Program-made: the position numbers and the translations under genes | Assembly: GCA_963837695.1 (NCBI GenBank) | Contig: CAWINZ010000005.1 | Coordinates: 434,001-498,000 of the forward strand | Direction: 5' to 3' | Length of the DNA: 64,000 bases | Source of the DNA: VRUE01 sp963837695 | GTDB lineage: Bacteria > Actinomycetota > Thermoleophilia > Solirubrobacterales > 70-9 | Notes under the pieces: model-generated | Told to the model about the DNA's origin: nothing | The model's input: the letters and a program-made list of their open reading frames with translations, nothing else | Databases searched by the model: none | Shown here: piece after piece, positions 25,701 to 34,074 of the stretch | Layout: the number at the start of each line of letters is the position of its first letter | How positions within the stretch are numbered: the first letter of the stretch is position 1

Positions 25701-27000
25701 GACGCGCGTCCTGCTCGAGCACGCCGAAGACCCGGCGCTGCGCACCCTCGCCGGCTATAAGGGCTACGGCGGCTACGCGACCCTGGAGAAGGCCTACCGC
25801 GAGCTAGAGGCAAACGAGATCCTCAAGGAGCTCGAAGACTCCGGCCTGCGGGGCCGCGGCGGCGCCGGCTTCTCGATGGGCAAAAAGGCCTCCTTCCTGC
25901 CCCGCGGCGAGATGGCCAAGTACCTCTGCTGCAACGCCGACGAGTCCGAGCCGGGGGCGTTCAAGGACCGCGAGCTGATGCAGCGCAACCCGCACCAGCT
26001 GATCGAGGGGATCGCGATCGCCGCGATCGCCGCCGACGCCGGTCACGCCTTCATCTTCATCCGTGGCGAGTACGACGCGCAGGCCGACATCCTCGACGCC
26101 GCCGTCGCCGAAGCGTATGAGGCCGGCTACCTCGGCAAGGACATCCTCGGCTCGCGACGCGACCTCGAGCTGATCGTCCACCGCGGCGCCGGCGCCTACA
26201 TCTGCGGCGAGGAGACGGCGCTGCTCGACGCGCTCGAGGGCAAGCGCGGCAACCCGCGCCTGAAGCCGCCCTTCCCCGCCGTGCAGGGCCTCTACGGCGG
26301 GCCGACGCTGATCAACAACGTCGAGACGCTCTCCAACGTGCCGCGCATCGTCGCCCACGGCGCCAAGTGGTTCAAAGGCTTCGGCACCGAGCAGTCGCCC
26401 GGGACCAAGGTCGTCTCCGTCTCGGGCGGCGTGCGGCGGCCGGGCAACTACGAGGTCGAGCTGGGGATCCCGACGCGCGAGCTGATCTACGACCTGGCGG
26501 GCGGCCCGCTTGAGGGTCGCGCGGTCAAGGCCATCTATCCGGGCGGCTCCTCCTCGCCGGTCCTGACGGCGGAGGAGGGAATCGACCTGCCGTACTCCTT
26601 CGAGGCGATGGCCGAGGCGGGCTCGATGCTCGGCTCGGGCTCGATCATCGTCGCCGACGACACGGTCTCGATCCCGCACATGGCGCTGCGCACGGCGCGC
26701 TTCTACCACCACGAGTCCTGCGGCAAGTGCACCCCTTGCCGCGAGGGCACCAACTGGACGGTGAAGATGCTCGAACGGGTCGTACGCGGCGAGGCGACCC
26801 CGATGGACCTCGACATCATCAGCTCGGTCCAGGCGAACATCATGGGCCACTGCCTCTGCGTACTCGGCGACTCGATGGCGATGCCGGTCAGCGCGATGGT
26901 GAAGAAGTTCCGCCCGGAGTTCGAGCGGGTGATGGACGAAGCCGGCGAACGGATCGCCGCCGTCCAGGCTCCGGCCGAGACCCTGGGGGCGGCGACGTGA
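25684..27000 (+). CDS. nuoF: NADH-quinone oxidoreductase subunit F
   Basis: 51-kDa-type subunit that binds NADH and FMN. 438 residues. FMN/NADH sites are GLRGRGGAGFSMGKK and NADESEPGAFKDRELM; the GAGAYICGEETALLDALEG segment is standard. The [4Fe-4S] N3 ligands are in ESCGKCTPCREG plus a later Cys in GHCLCVLGD. GTG at 25684 overlaps nuoE by 17 nt; a second GTG at 25693 is also possible. Confidence 0.97.
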   Translation: MTPVPETRVLLEHAEDPALRTLAGYKGYGGYATLEKAYRELEANEILKELEDSGLRGRGGAGFSMGKKASFLPRGEMAKYLCCNADESEPGAFKDRELMQRNPHQLIEGIAIAAIAADAGHAFIFIRGEYDAQADILDAAVAEAYEAGYLGKDILGSRRDLELIVHRGAGAYICGEETALLDALEGKRGNPRLKPPFPAVQGLYGGPTLINNVETLSNVPRIVAHGAKWFKGFGTEQSPGTKVVSVSGGVRRPGNYEVELGIPTRELIYDLAGGPLEGRAVKAIYPGGSSSPVLTAEEGIDLPYSFEAMAEAGSMLGSGSIIVADDTVSIPHMALRTARFYHHESCGKCTPCREGTNWTVKMLERVVRGEATPMDLDIISSVQANIMGHCLCVLGDSMAMPVSAMVKKFRPEFERVMDEAGERIAAVQAPAETLGAAT

Positions 27001-29600
27001 GCCGCGCGGTGACGATCGTCATCGACGGCCGGGAGGTCGCCGCGACCGAGGGCGAGATGCTGCACGACGCCGCCAAGCGCGGCGACGTCGAGATCCCGGT
27101 CTTCTGTTATGAGCCCAAGCTCGGCGACCCGGTCGGCGCCTGCCGCATGTGCCTGGTCGAGATCGAGGGGATCCCGAAACTGCAGACCTCCTGCTCGACG
27201 CCAGTGCGCGACGGCATGGTCGTCCACACCCGAACCGAGCAGGTCAAACACGCGCAGAGCGCCGTGGTCGAGTTCCTGCTCGTCAACCACCCGCTCGACT
27301 GCCCCGTCTGCGACAAAGGCGGCGAGTGCCCGCTGCAGGACATCACGCAGGGCTGGGGCCCCGGCAAGAGTCGCATGACCGACGAAAAGCGCCACTTCGA
27401 GAAGCCGATCGAGCTCTCGCCGCTGGTCGCGATCGACCGCGAGCGCTGCATCCTCTGCTACCGCTGCGTGCGTTTCAGCCAGGAGGTCTCCGAGGACTCG
27501 CAGCTGCAGCTGTTGGAGCGCGGCGACCGCACCTTCGTCGGCACCTTCGACGACCGCCCCTACGTCGACCCCTTCCACGGCAACATCACCGACCTCTGCC
27601 CGGTCGGCGCGCTGACCAGCTACACCTACCGCTTCCGCGCCCGGCCCTGGGACATCGAGCAGGCCGGCTCGGTCTGCACGCTCTGCCCCAGCCAGTGCAA
27701 CGTCAGCTTCACCGTCCGCGACGAGCAGGTGAAGCGGGTGATCGCCCGCGACAACCCCGACGTCGACGACGGCTGGCTCTGCGACCGCGGCCGCTACGGC
27801 TTCGAGATGTTCGCCGCCGAGGAGCGGGTGACGGGACCGCGCCTGCGCGGCGGTCCCACCACGTGGGACGAGGCAATCGCGAAATCCGCCGAGGCGCTTT
27901 CCAGCGCATCCGACTTTGGTGACGCTGGAGCGACGTCAAAGTCGGATGCGCGCGTCGCGGCGATCGTCGGCGACGCCTCCAACGAGGAGGGCTACCTGGT
28001 CCAGCGCATCCTGCGCGAGGCGCTCGGCTCGCCTCACGTCGAGTCGCGGACCTCGCGCGGCCCGTCCCGCGACACCCTGCTGCGTCTAGCCCAGCCCGAG
28101 CTCTCGGCCAAGGTCCGCGACATCGACGACGCCGACGCGATCCTGCTCGTCGGCTCCGACCCGCTGCACAGCTCGCCGATCCTCGACCTGCGGATCCGCA
28201 AGGCGATGCGCCGCAACGGCGCCAAGCTGGTCGTCGCGACCGACCGCCCGACGACGCTCGACGGCGGCGCGGCAGCGGTCGTTCGCTATGCCCCCGGCAA
28301 CGCTGGCGCGTTCCTGTTGGAGCTGGTGGCCGCTGCCGGCACCGCCTCCTCACTCGGGGCTTGGCAGGATCGCGAGCAGTCCTCCGCGGACGCTGGTCAG
28401 GCCAACTCCGCAAAACGTTCGGAGGGGGTACCGACATCGGCCGAGGTGCTCAGCAATGCGGAGAGGGTCGTCGTGGTCTGGGGAGAGCGGATAGGGCGCG
28501 AGGGCGGGGGAGCAACCACCGCCCTCCTCGGAGTAGCCGAGGCACTGAACCTTGCGGGCAAGGAGGGCAGCGGCCTGCTCGAGATCCCAGAGCTGAGCAA
28601 CGCCCGCGGCCTGCGCGAGGCCGGCTGCCTGCCGGACGCCGGCCCGGGCCTGACCCGACCTGCATCGAGCCCCTATTTGGGGTCCGATGCAGGTCGGATG
28701 GGGTTGGGGACGGAGGAGATCCGCACTGCGCTCGTGGCCGGGGAGCTGAAGACGCTCGTGCTCTTCGGCGCCGACCCGCTGCGCGACTTCCCGGACACCG
28801 AGGCCTGGAAGCGCGCTCTCGCCGGCGCTGACCACCTGATCGTCTTCTCCACCTTCGAGAACGCCACCACGAAGATGGCCGACGTCGTCTTCCCGCTCGA
28901 GACCCACGCCGAGAAAGACGGCACGGTCACGCATCCCGACGGACGACTGCAGCGGGTGAGGCCAAGTGCTGGTCGCCCAGGCGACATCCGTCCCAACTGG
29001 GGCGTCCTCGCCGAGCTATCCCAAGCTCTCGGCCACGACACCGGCATCACCTCCCAACCCTCAGCTTTCGCAGCTCTCACCGACGCGGTCCCGTTCTACG
29101 CGGGCATCGACGATTCGGAGATTGCAGGTAGAGGTGTGCGTTGGCAAGACCGCGAAGCTGCGGCCTCCCTACCAGCTTCCGACTCAGCCGTCCCGGAGAG
29201 GGTGCCGGGTGCAGGGTCCCCAGGAACTCCTCGCGATAGCGAGCCTGGGGACCCTGTGCCCGGCGCCCACCCCGCTCCGAGCGACCCCGGATCGCTCGCC
29301 CTCGGGACTTATCGCGACCTGTGGGCCGGACCCATAACGGAGCTGAACCCTCCGCTGAAGTTCTTGCAGCCCCGGCAGCGCGTCGAGCTTTCGTTGGCAG
29401 ATGCGGAGCGGCTGGGCCTGAGCAACGGCGACACCGTTCGCGTCAGTCAGAACGGCTCGGCGGTGGAGGCTTCGGTGCAGCTTCGCGAGCGGATCGAGCA
29501 GGGCGTCTGCTTCTTGATCGAGGGCACCGCCGAGGACAACGCCAACGGCCTGCTCAACGGCTTGCCGGTCAGCGTGACGATCGAGAAGGTCGGCGCGTGA
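26997..29600 (+). CDS. nuoG: NADH-quinone oxidoreductase subunit G with palindromic-element insertions
   Basis: Electron-wire subunit of complex I, 867 residues from a GTG at 26997 that overlaps nuoF by 4 nt. The N-terminal ferredoxin domain has CYEPKLGDPVGACRMCLVEI (2Fe-2S), HPLDCPVCDKGGECPLQD (His-Cys cluster), CILCYRCVRFSQE and CTLCPSQCNVSFTV; a molybdopterin-oxidoreductase-like domain follows. The second half contains lineage-specific stretches encoded by palindromic DNA: SSASDFGDAGATSKSDAR (27904-27951), RPASSPYLGSDAGRM (28653-28699) and SPGTPRDSEPGDPVPGAHP (29197-29271), all in frame. The enzyme core looks intact. Confidence 0.95.
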   Translation: MSRAVTIVIDGREVAATEGEMLHDAAKRGDVEIPVFCYEPKLGDPVGACRMCLVEIEGIPKLQTSCSTPVRDGMVVHTRTEQVKHAQSAVVEFLLVNHPLDCPVCDKGGECPLQDITQGWGPGKSRMTDEKRHFEKPIELSPLVAIDRERCILCYRCVRFSQEVSEDSQLQLLERGDRTFVGTFDDRPYVDPFHGNITDLCPVGALTSYTYRFRARPWDIEQAGSVCTLCPSQCNVSFTVRDEQVKRVIARDNPDVDDGWLCDRGRYGFEMFAAEERVTGPRLRGGPTTWDEAIAKSAEALSSASDFGDAGATSKSDARVAAIVGDASNEEGYLVQRILREALGSPHVESRTSRGPSRDTLLRLAQPELSAKVRDIDDADAILLVGSDPLHSSPILDLRIRKAMRRNGAKLVVATDRPTTLDGGAAAVVRYAPGNAGAFLLELVAAAGTASSLGAWQDREQSSADAGQANSAKRSEGVPTSAEVLSNAERVVVVWGERIGREGGGATTALLGVAEALNLAGKEGSGLLEIPELSNARGLREAGCLPDAGPGLTRPASSPYLGSDAGRMGLGTEEIRTALVAGELKTLVLFGADPLRDFPDTEAWKRALAGADHLIVFSTFENATTKMADVVFPLETHAEKDGTVTHPDGRLQRVRPSAGRPGDIRPNWGVLAELSQALGHDTGITSQPSAFAALTDAVPFYAGIDDSEIAGRGVRWQDREAAASLPASDSAVPERVPGAGSPGTPRDSEPGDPVPGAHPAPSDPGSLALGTYRDLWAGPITELNPPLKFLQPRQRVELSLADAERLGLSNGDTVRVSQNGSAVEASVQLRERIEQGVCFLIEGTAEDNANGLLNGLPVSVTIEKVGA
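27904..27951. repeat. Palindromic insertion in nuoG, family D (single copy seen)
   Basis: Perfect 15-bp arms GCGCATCCGACTTTG (27904-27918) and CAAAGTCGGATGCGC (27937-27951) around an 18-nt loop; 48 nt in all, exactly 16 codons, in frame inside nuoG. No second copy was seen in the window. Confidence 0.6.
28653..28699. repeat. Dispersed palindromic element, family B, copy 2, inside nuoG
   Basis: 47 nt, arms 28653-28673 and 28679-28699 with loop TATTT. It matches the reverse complement of copy 1 (4409-4455) at 44 of 47 positions; the three differences are all in the right arm. It is read through in frame within nuoG, adding a T-R-P-A-S-S-P-Y-L-G-S-D-A-G-R peptide. Confidence 0.8.
29197..29271 (+). 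repeat. Dispersed palindromic element, family C, copy 1, inside nuoG
   Basis: 75-nt palindrome with arms of about 25 nt (29200-29224, 29244-29268) and an inner CTCGC-GATA-GCGAG stem. From 29200 to 29276 it matches 31648-31724 in nuoJ at 74 of 77 positions, in the same orientation and same reading phase, so both proteins carry GSPGTPRDSEPGDPVPGAHP. Confidence 0.85.
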
Positions 29601-30595
29601 TCCCGCTCGCCGACACCCAGTTCGTCGAAGCGACCTGGATCATGGTCCTCAAGTCGCTGGTCATCTTCGCCGTGATCTTCGGGATCGTGCCGATCATGAC
29701 CGTCGTCGAGCGCAAGCTGATCGGCCGCTTCCAGCATCGGTACGGGCCCAACCGGGTCGGCCCCTTCGGCCTGCTGCAGCCGCTCGCGGACCTCTTCAAA
29801 CTGATCAGCAAGCAGGGCTTCCGGCCGGCCAACGCTATCCCGATGCTCTACGTGCTCGGGCCGTTGCTGCCGGTCCTCTCCGGCGTGATGGCACTGGCGA
29901 TCATCCCCTGGGGCAACGTGCAGGATGGGGTCGGCCTCTACGGGATCGACGTCCCGATCGGGATCCTCTACTTCTTCGCCGTCGGCTCGATCAGCTTCTA
30001 CGGCCTGCTCCTCGGCGGCTGGTCCTCGGGCTCGAAGTACAGCCTGCTGGGGGCGATGCGGGGCGCCGCCCAGCTGATCTCCTACGAGGTCTCGATGGGC
30101 CTGGCGCTGCTCGGCGTGATCATGATGGGCGGCTCGCTCTCACTGGTCGACATCGTCGAGGCGCAGGGGACGATCTGGTTCGTCATTCCCCAATTCGTCG
30201 GCTTCCTGATCTTCATGCTGGCCGGATTCGCCGAGACCAACCGCACCCCGTTCGACATGCCCGAGGCCGACGCCGAACTCGTGCAGGGCTTCATGACCGA
30301 GTACGGCGGGATGCGCTTCGGCAGCTTCCTGATGGTCGAGTACATCGAGATCATCGTCGTCTGCGGGGTTGCGGCCGCGATGTTCCTCGGCGGCTGGATG
30401 GGCCCGGGGCCGGCTTGGCTCGACCCGATCTGGATGCTGGCGAAGATCTTCTGCCTCGTCTTCTTCTTCATCTGGGTGCGGGCGACGCTGCCGCGACTTC
30501 GCTACGACCAGCTGATGAGCTTCGGCTGGAAGGTGCTGCTGCCGCTGGCGACGCTCAACGTCCTCGTCACCGCGGTGCTGGTGGTGGTCACGTGA
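29597..30595 (+). CDS. nuoH: NADH-quinone oxidoreductase subunit H
   Basis: Membrane subunit that closes the quinone chamber, about eight helices, 332 residues. The start is a GTG at 29597 overlapping the nuoG stop by 4 nt; the frame is open further upstream but only inside nuoG. Conserved loops are ERKLIGRFQHRYGPNRVGP, FAETNRTPFDMPEADAELVQ and TEYGGMRFG. The C-terminal RATLPRLRYDQLMSFGWKVL is standard. Confidence 0.96.
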   Translation: MIPLADTQFVEATWIMVLKSLVIFAVIFGIVPIMTVVERKLIGRFQHRYGPNRVGPFGLLQPLADLFKLISKQGFRPANAIPMLYVLGPLLPVLSGVMALAIIPWGNVQDGVGLYGIDVPIGILYFFAVGSISFYGLLLGGWSSGSKYSLLGAMRGAAQLISYEVSMGLALLGVIMMGGSLSLVDIVEAQGTIWFVIPQFVGFLIFMLAGFAETNRTPFDMPEADAELVQGFMTEYGGMRFGSFLMVEYIEIIVVCGVAAAMFLGGWMGPGPAWLDPIWMLAKIFCLVFFFIWVRATLPRLRYDQLMSFGWKVLLPLATLNVLVTAVLVVVT

Positions 30596-31137
30596 GCGAG
30601 CGCTTCCCCTACCTGAAGGACGACAGCGTGGTCGAGGTCCAGCGCGGGCCCGAGCCGGGCGGCGTCGGCGGCGCCTACCGCGCCTTCGGCGAGACGCTGC
30701 GCGGGTTGAAGACGACGATGGCGCGGCTGATCGAGGGCCCGATGACGATCGAGTACCCGGAGGAGAAAACGCCGGTCTACCCGCGCTTCCGGGGGCGCCA
30801 CAAACTGCACAAGTTCGAGGACACCGGCCTGGAGAAGTGCGTCGGCTGCTCGCTCTGCGCCGCCGCCTGCCCGGCCGACTGCATCCGCGTCGTCGCCGCC
30901 GAGAACATCCCGGGCGAGCGCGTCTCGGCCGGCGAGCGCTACGCCGCCGTGTATGAGATCAACCTCTCGCGCTGCATCTTCTGCGGCTACTGCGAGATCG
31001 CCTGCCCCTTCGACGCGATCACGATGGGCCACGACTACGAGATGGCCGACTACGACCGCGAAAACCTGATCTTCACCAAGGAGATGCTGCTCGCCGAGTC
31101 GCTCGAGCGCACGCCGCTGAAAGCCGAGGGCGAGTAA
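30592..31137 (+). CDS. nuoI: NADH-quinone oxidoreductase subunit I
   Basis: TYKY-type ferredoxin subunit with two [4Fe-4S] clusters (N6a, N6b) linking the peripheral arm to NuoB. 181 residues from a GTG at 30592 overlapping nuoH. Cluster motifs are CVGCSLCAAACPADC and CIFCGYCEIACPFDA. The N-terminal GLKTTMARLIEGPMTIEYP helix is the usual membrane-surface segment. Its stop overlaps the nuoJ ATG by 1 nt. Confidence 0.96.
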   Translation: MSERFPYLKDDSVVEVQRGPEPGGVGGAYRAFGETLRGLKTTMARLIEGPMTIEYPEEKTPVYPRFRGRHKLHKFEDTGLEKCVGCSLCAAACPADCIRVVAAENIPGERVSAGERYAAVYEINLSRCIFCGYCEIACPFDAITMGHDYEMADYDRENLIFTKEMLLAESLERTPLKAEGE

Positions 31138-31769
31138 TGGAAGCGGTGCTGTTCTTTGTCGCCGCGATCGGCGCCCTCGGCGGCGCGATCGGCGTCGTCG
31201 CGATGCGCAACCCCTTCTACAGCGTGCTGGCGCTGATCATCCACCTCTTCTCGCTCGCCGTACTCTTCCTGCTGCTCAGCTCAGCCTTCGTGGCCGCCGC
31301 CCAGGTGGTCGTCTACGCCGGCGCGGTGATGGTCCTCTACGTCTTCGTCGTCGCCTACGTCGGCGGCGGCGAGGAGTCGGCCTGGGAGCCGATCCCCGGC
31401 CAACAGTTCATCGCCCCCCTGCTCGGCATCGCAATCTTCATAGAGCTCGCGGTAGCCGTCCTCTCCTCTTCCCTAATAGCCCTCGGCCAAAAGGGCCCGG
31501 ACGTCAAGTCAGGCTTCGGAGACCCAGCAGCTATCGGCCACCTCCTCCTCGAAAAGTTCCTGCTGCCCTTCGAGGCCTCGTCCATCTTGCTTCTGCTGGC
31601 AGCGGTCGGCGCGATCGTCCTCGCTGGTCGCCGGGACGTCCCTGGGTGGGCGCCGGGTACAGGGTCCCCAGGAACTCCTCGCGACAGCGAGCCTGGGGAC
31701 CCTGTGCCCGGCGCCCACCCCGCTGAGGCCGCCCCTGGCGCCCCCACCACAGGAGCCCCCGTCCGATGA
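31137..31769 (+). CDS. nuoJ: NADH-quinone oxidoreductase subunit J with repeat-encoded C-terminus
   Basis: Membrane subunit of five helices at the junction of the arms, 210 residues. The core VVAMRNPFYSVLALIIHLFS, the helix 3 bulge VVYAGAVMVLYVFVVAYVGG and a last helix SSILLLLAAVGAIVLAGRR are typical. After the final helix the protein continues through a family C palindrome (GTGSPGTPRDSEPGDPVPG), giving an extra soluble tail of about 40 residues. ATGA overlap with nuoK. Confidence 0.94.
   Translation: MEAVLFFVAAIGALGGAIGVVAMRNPFYSVLALIIHLFSLAVLFLLLSSAFVAAAQVVVYAGAVMVLYVFVVAYVGGGEESAWEPIPGQQFIAPLLGIAIFIELAVAVLSSSLIALGQKGPDVKSGFGDPAAIGHLLLEKFLLPFEASSILLLLAAVGAIVLAGRRDVPGWAPGTGSPGTPRDSEPGDPVPGAHPAEAAPGAPTTGAPVR
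31645..31719 (+). repeat. Dispersed palindromic element, family C, copy 2, inside nuoJ
   Basis: 28-nt arms (31645-31672 and 31692-31719) with a 19-nt loop; 75 nt, or 25 codons. The arms pair almost perfectly, with one T/C-type difference near the centre. It lies after the last membrane helix of NuoJ, in the same phase as copy 1 in nuoG. Confidence 0.85.
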
Positions 31770-32065
31770 GCATCGAGTGGTACATCGTCCTCTCGTCCCT
31801 GCTCTTCGCAGTAGGAGCAATGGGAATCCTCATCCGACGCAGCCCGGTCGTGATCCTGCTCTGCCTCGAGCTGATGCTCAACGCCGGCAACCTGGCCCTG
31901 GTCGCCTTCAGCAGGATGGTCGGCAACCAGCAGGGGCAGGTCTTCGCGATCGTCGTGATGGTCGTAGCCGCCTGCGAGGTCGTCGTCGGCCTCGGCCTGA
32001 TCGTCGCGATCTTCCGCCGCAAGCTGCCGCTCGACGTAGATGAGCTTCGGGAGTTGAGGGGCTGA
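31766..32065 (+). CDS. nuoK: NADH-quinone oxidoreductase subunit K
   Basis: Three-helix proton-channel subunit of 99 residues, MrpC-like. SIEWYIVLSSLLFAVGAMG, LLCLELMLNAGNLALVAFSR (with the buried Glu) and VVMVVAACEVVVGLGLIVAI (second Glu) are the three helices. ATG overlaps nuoJ by 4 nt and the stop overlaps the nuoL ATG by 1 nt. Confidence 0.96.
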   Translation: MSIEWYIVLSSLLFAVGAMGILIRRSPVVILLCLELMLNAGNLALVAFSRMVGNQQGQVFAIVVMVVAACEVVVGLGLIVAIFRRKLPLDVDELRELRG

Positions 32066-34074
32066 TGAGCGCCACCACCTGGGCCTGGCTGGTCCTGCTG
32101 CTGCCGCTGCTCGGCTCGCTCGTCGTCTCGCTCGGCTTCCGGGCGATCCCGGCCCGGGTCGCCGGCATCGTCGGAACTGCCGCTGTCGGCCTCGCCTTCC
32201 TCTGCGCGCTCGCCGTCCTCTTCAACCTGCTGGGCGAGGACACCGACGCCCGCCACCACGCGTCCTCGCTGTGGACCTACGCCGGCGCGGCCGGACTCGA
32301 CATCAAGCTCGGCATCTACGTCGACCAGCTCTCCGCGTTCATGATCCTGGTCGTCACCGGGGTCTCGACGCTGATCCACCTCTACTCGTTCGGCTACATG
32401 CGCTCCGACGAGGGCTACCACCGCTTCTTCAGCTACCTCAACTTCTTCGTCTTCTCGATGCTCTTGCTGGTCCTCGCCGGCAACTTCGTCCTCTTGATCG
32501 TCGGCTGGGCCTTCGTCGGCTTCGCCTCCTACGCGCTGATCAGCTTCTGGTACCGCCGCGCGACGGCGACCAAGGCCGGGATGAAGGCCTTCGTGATCAA
32601 CGTCGTCGGCGACATCGGCCTCGTCCTCGCCGCGCTCCTCATCTTCCGCGAACTCGGCAGCTTCGAATACGGCGAGGTCTTCGCCCAGGCGCCCCACGTC
32701 TTCGCTCGCGGCGAGTGGACGGTGACCGCGATCTGCCTGCTGCTGCTCGTCGGCGCCTTCGCCAAGTCGGCGCAGATCCCCTTCCACACCTGGCTGCCCG
32801 ACGCGATGGAGGGACCGACGCCGGTCTCCTCGCTGATCCACGCGGCGACGATGGTCACCGCCGGCGTCTACCTGATCGCCCGCACCCACGTGCTCTTCTA
32901 CCTCGCCCCCACCGCCGCCGACATCGGCGCCTTCGTCGGCCTGGCGACGCTGCTCATCGCCGGCACGATCGCGATCGCCCAGACCGACCTGAAGCGGGCG
33001 ATCGCCTACTCGACGATGAGCCAGATCGGCTACATGATCATGGGCGTCTCGATCGGCGCCTACGCGCAGGGCCTCTTCCATCTGATGACCCACGCCTTCT
33101 TCAAGGCGCTGCTCTTCATGACCGCCGGCTCGGTCATCTCGGCGATGGCGAACCGCCAGGACATCGACCGGATGAGCGGCTTCTGGAAGGCGATGCGCTT
33201 CACCTCGCTGATGTTCGTGATCGGCGGCCTGGCGCTGGCCGCCTTCCCGCTCACCTCCGGCTTCTTCTCCAAGGACTCGATCCTCGCCTACGCCGAGGCG
33301 CGCGGCGGGATGTACACGTGGATGGCGATCGGCGGTTACGTCGGCGCCTTGCTCACCGCGCTCTACACCTTCCGCCTGATCTTCCGGGTCCTGCCGGGCA
33401 AGCCCTGCGATGAGGCGCAGCACCTGATCGACACCGGCGAGCTGTACCACGGCCCGCCGATCAACCCGGCGACCGAAGAGGAGGAGGACACCGACGTCGG
33501 CTTCCCCGGCGCCCACCACCACATCGCCGAGCAATCGTGGCCGATGGCGGTGGCGATGGGCGCGCTCGCCGTCGGCGCGCTCTTCGCCGGGCTGATCCAG
33601 GTGCCGGGCGTCGACAACGTCCTCTTCGGCTTCCTCGACCCGGCCTTCGCCGACTCGCCGCTCAGCGCGATCCACCCGGCAGTCGGCGCCGAGTGGCGCG
33701 GCCTGGCGATCGGCGGGCTGATCTCGGTGGTCGGAATCGGGCTGGCCTGGGTCCTCTGGGTGGCGCGCCCGGAGCTGCCCGCGCTCTTTCGTGAGCGCCT
33801 CCGCCCGGTCTACCTGCTCTGCCTCAACAAGTGGTATTTCGACGAGGCGATCGACCTCCTCATCGTGCGGCCGGCGCTGGCGATCGGCCGCTTCGCCAAC
33901 TCGACCTTCGAGCGCTTCGTCGTCGACGGCCTGGTGACCGGGACCAGGGAGACCGTCGGCGAGGCGGGCGCCATCGTCCGCGTCGTGCAGAGCGGCTTCG
34001 TGCGCAGCTACGCGCTGCTGCTGATCGCCGGCTTTGCCGGGCTCGCCCTCTACTTCCTGCTGAGCAGCTCATGA
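32065..34074 (+). CDS. nuoL: NADH-quinone oxidoreductase subunit L
   Basis: Antiporter-like distal membrane subunit, 669 residues, with 14 core helices plus the long lateral helix region at the C-terminus. Signatures are FWYRRATATKAGMKAFVINV, KSAQIPFHTWLPDAMEGPTP, SSLIHAATMVTAGVYLIAR, TDLKRAIAYSTMSQIGYM and GFFSKDSILAYAE. An acidic loop (ATEEEEDTDVG, about 470) precedes the C-terminal helices. It translates into nuoM through an ATGA overlap. Confidence 0.96.
   Translation: MSATTWAWLVLLLPLLGSLVVSLGFRAIPARVAGIVGTAAVGLAFLCALAVLFNLLGEDTDARHHASSLWTYAGAAGLDIKLGIYVDQLSAFMILVVTGVSTLIHLYSFGYMRSDEGYHRFFSYLNFFVFSMLLLVLAGNFVLLIVGWAFVGFASYALISFWYRRATATKAGMKAFVINVVGDIGLVLAALLIFRELGSFEYGEVFAQAPHVFARGEWTVTAICLLLLVGAFAKSAQIPFHTWLPDAMEGPTPVSSLIHAATMVTAGVYLIARTHVLFYLAPTAADIGAFVGLATLLIAGTIAIAQTDLKRAIAYSTMSQIGYMIMGVSIGAYAQGLFHLMTHAFFKALLFMTAGSVISAMANRQDIDRMSGFWKAMRFTSLMFVIGGLALAAFPLTSGFFSKDSILAYAEARGGMYTWMAIGGYVGALLTALYTFRLIFRVLPGKPCDEAQHLIDTGELYHGPPINPATEEEEDTDVGFPGAHHHIAEQSWPMAVAMGALAVGALFAGLIQVPGVDNVLFGFLDPAFADSPLSAIHPAVGAEWRGLAIGGLISVVGIGLAWVLWVARPELPALFRERLRPVYLLCLNKWYFDEAIDLLIVRPALAIGRFANSTFERFVVDGLVTGTRETVGEAGAIVRVVQSGFVRSYALLLIAGFAGLALYFLLSSS

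Noticed and set aside
28360..29160. Two WQDRE peptides in NuoG (about 28365 and 29143) as another repeat family
   Set aside because: Similarity covers only about 17 nt with mismatches and no shared palindrome, so chance cannot be excluded.
29200..29268. The in-gene palindromes as rho-independent terminators
   Set aside because: They lie inside essential operon genes in frame, have no T-tract, and recur as near-identical copies at other sites.
31531..33675. A 714-residue minus-strand frame across nuoJ, nuoK and nuoL
   Set aside because: Runs antisense to well-conserved complex I genes and has no recognisable domain; a compositional shadow.
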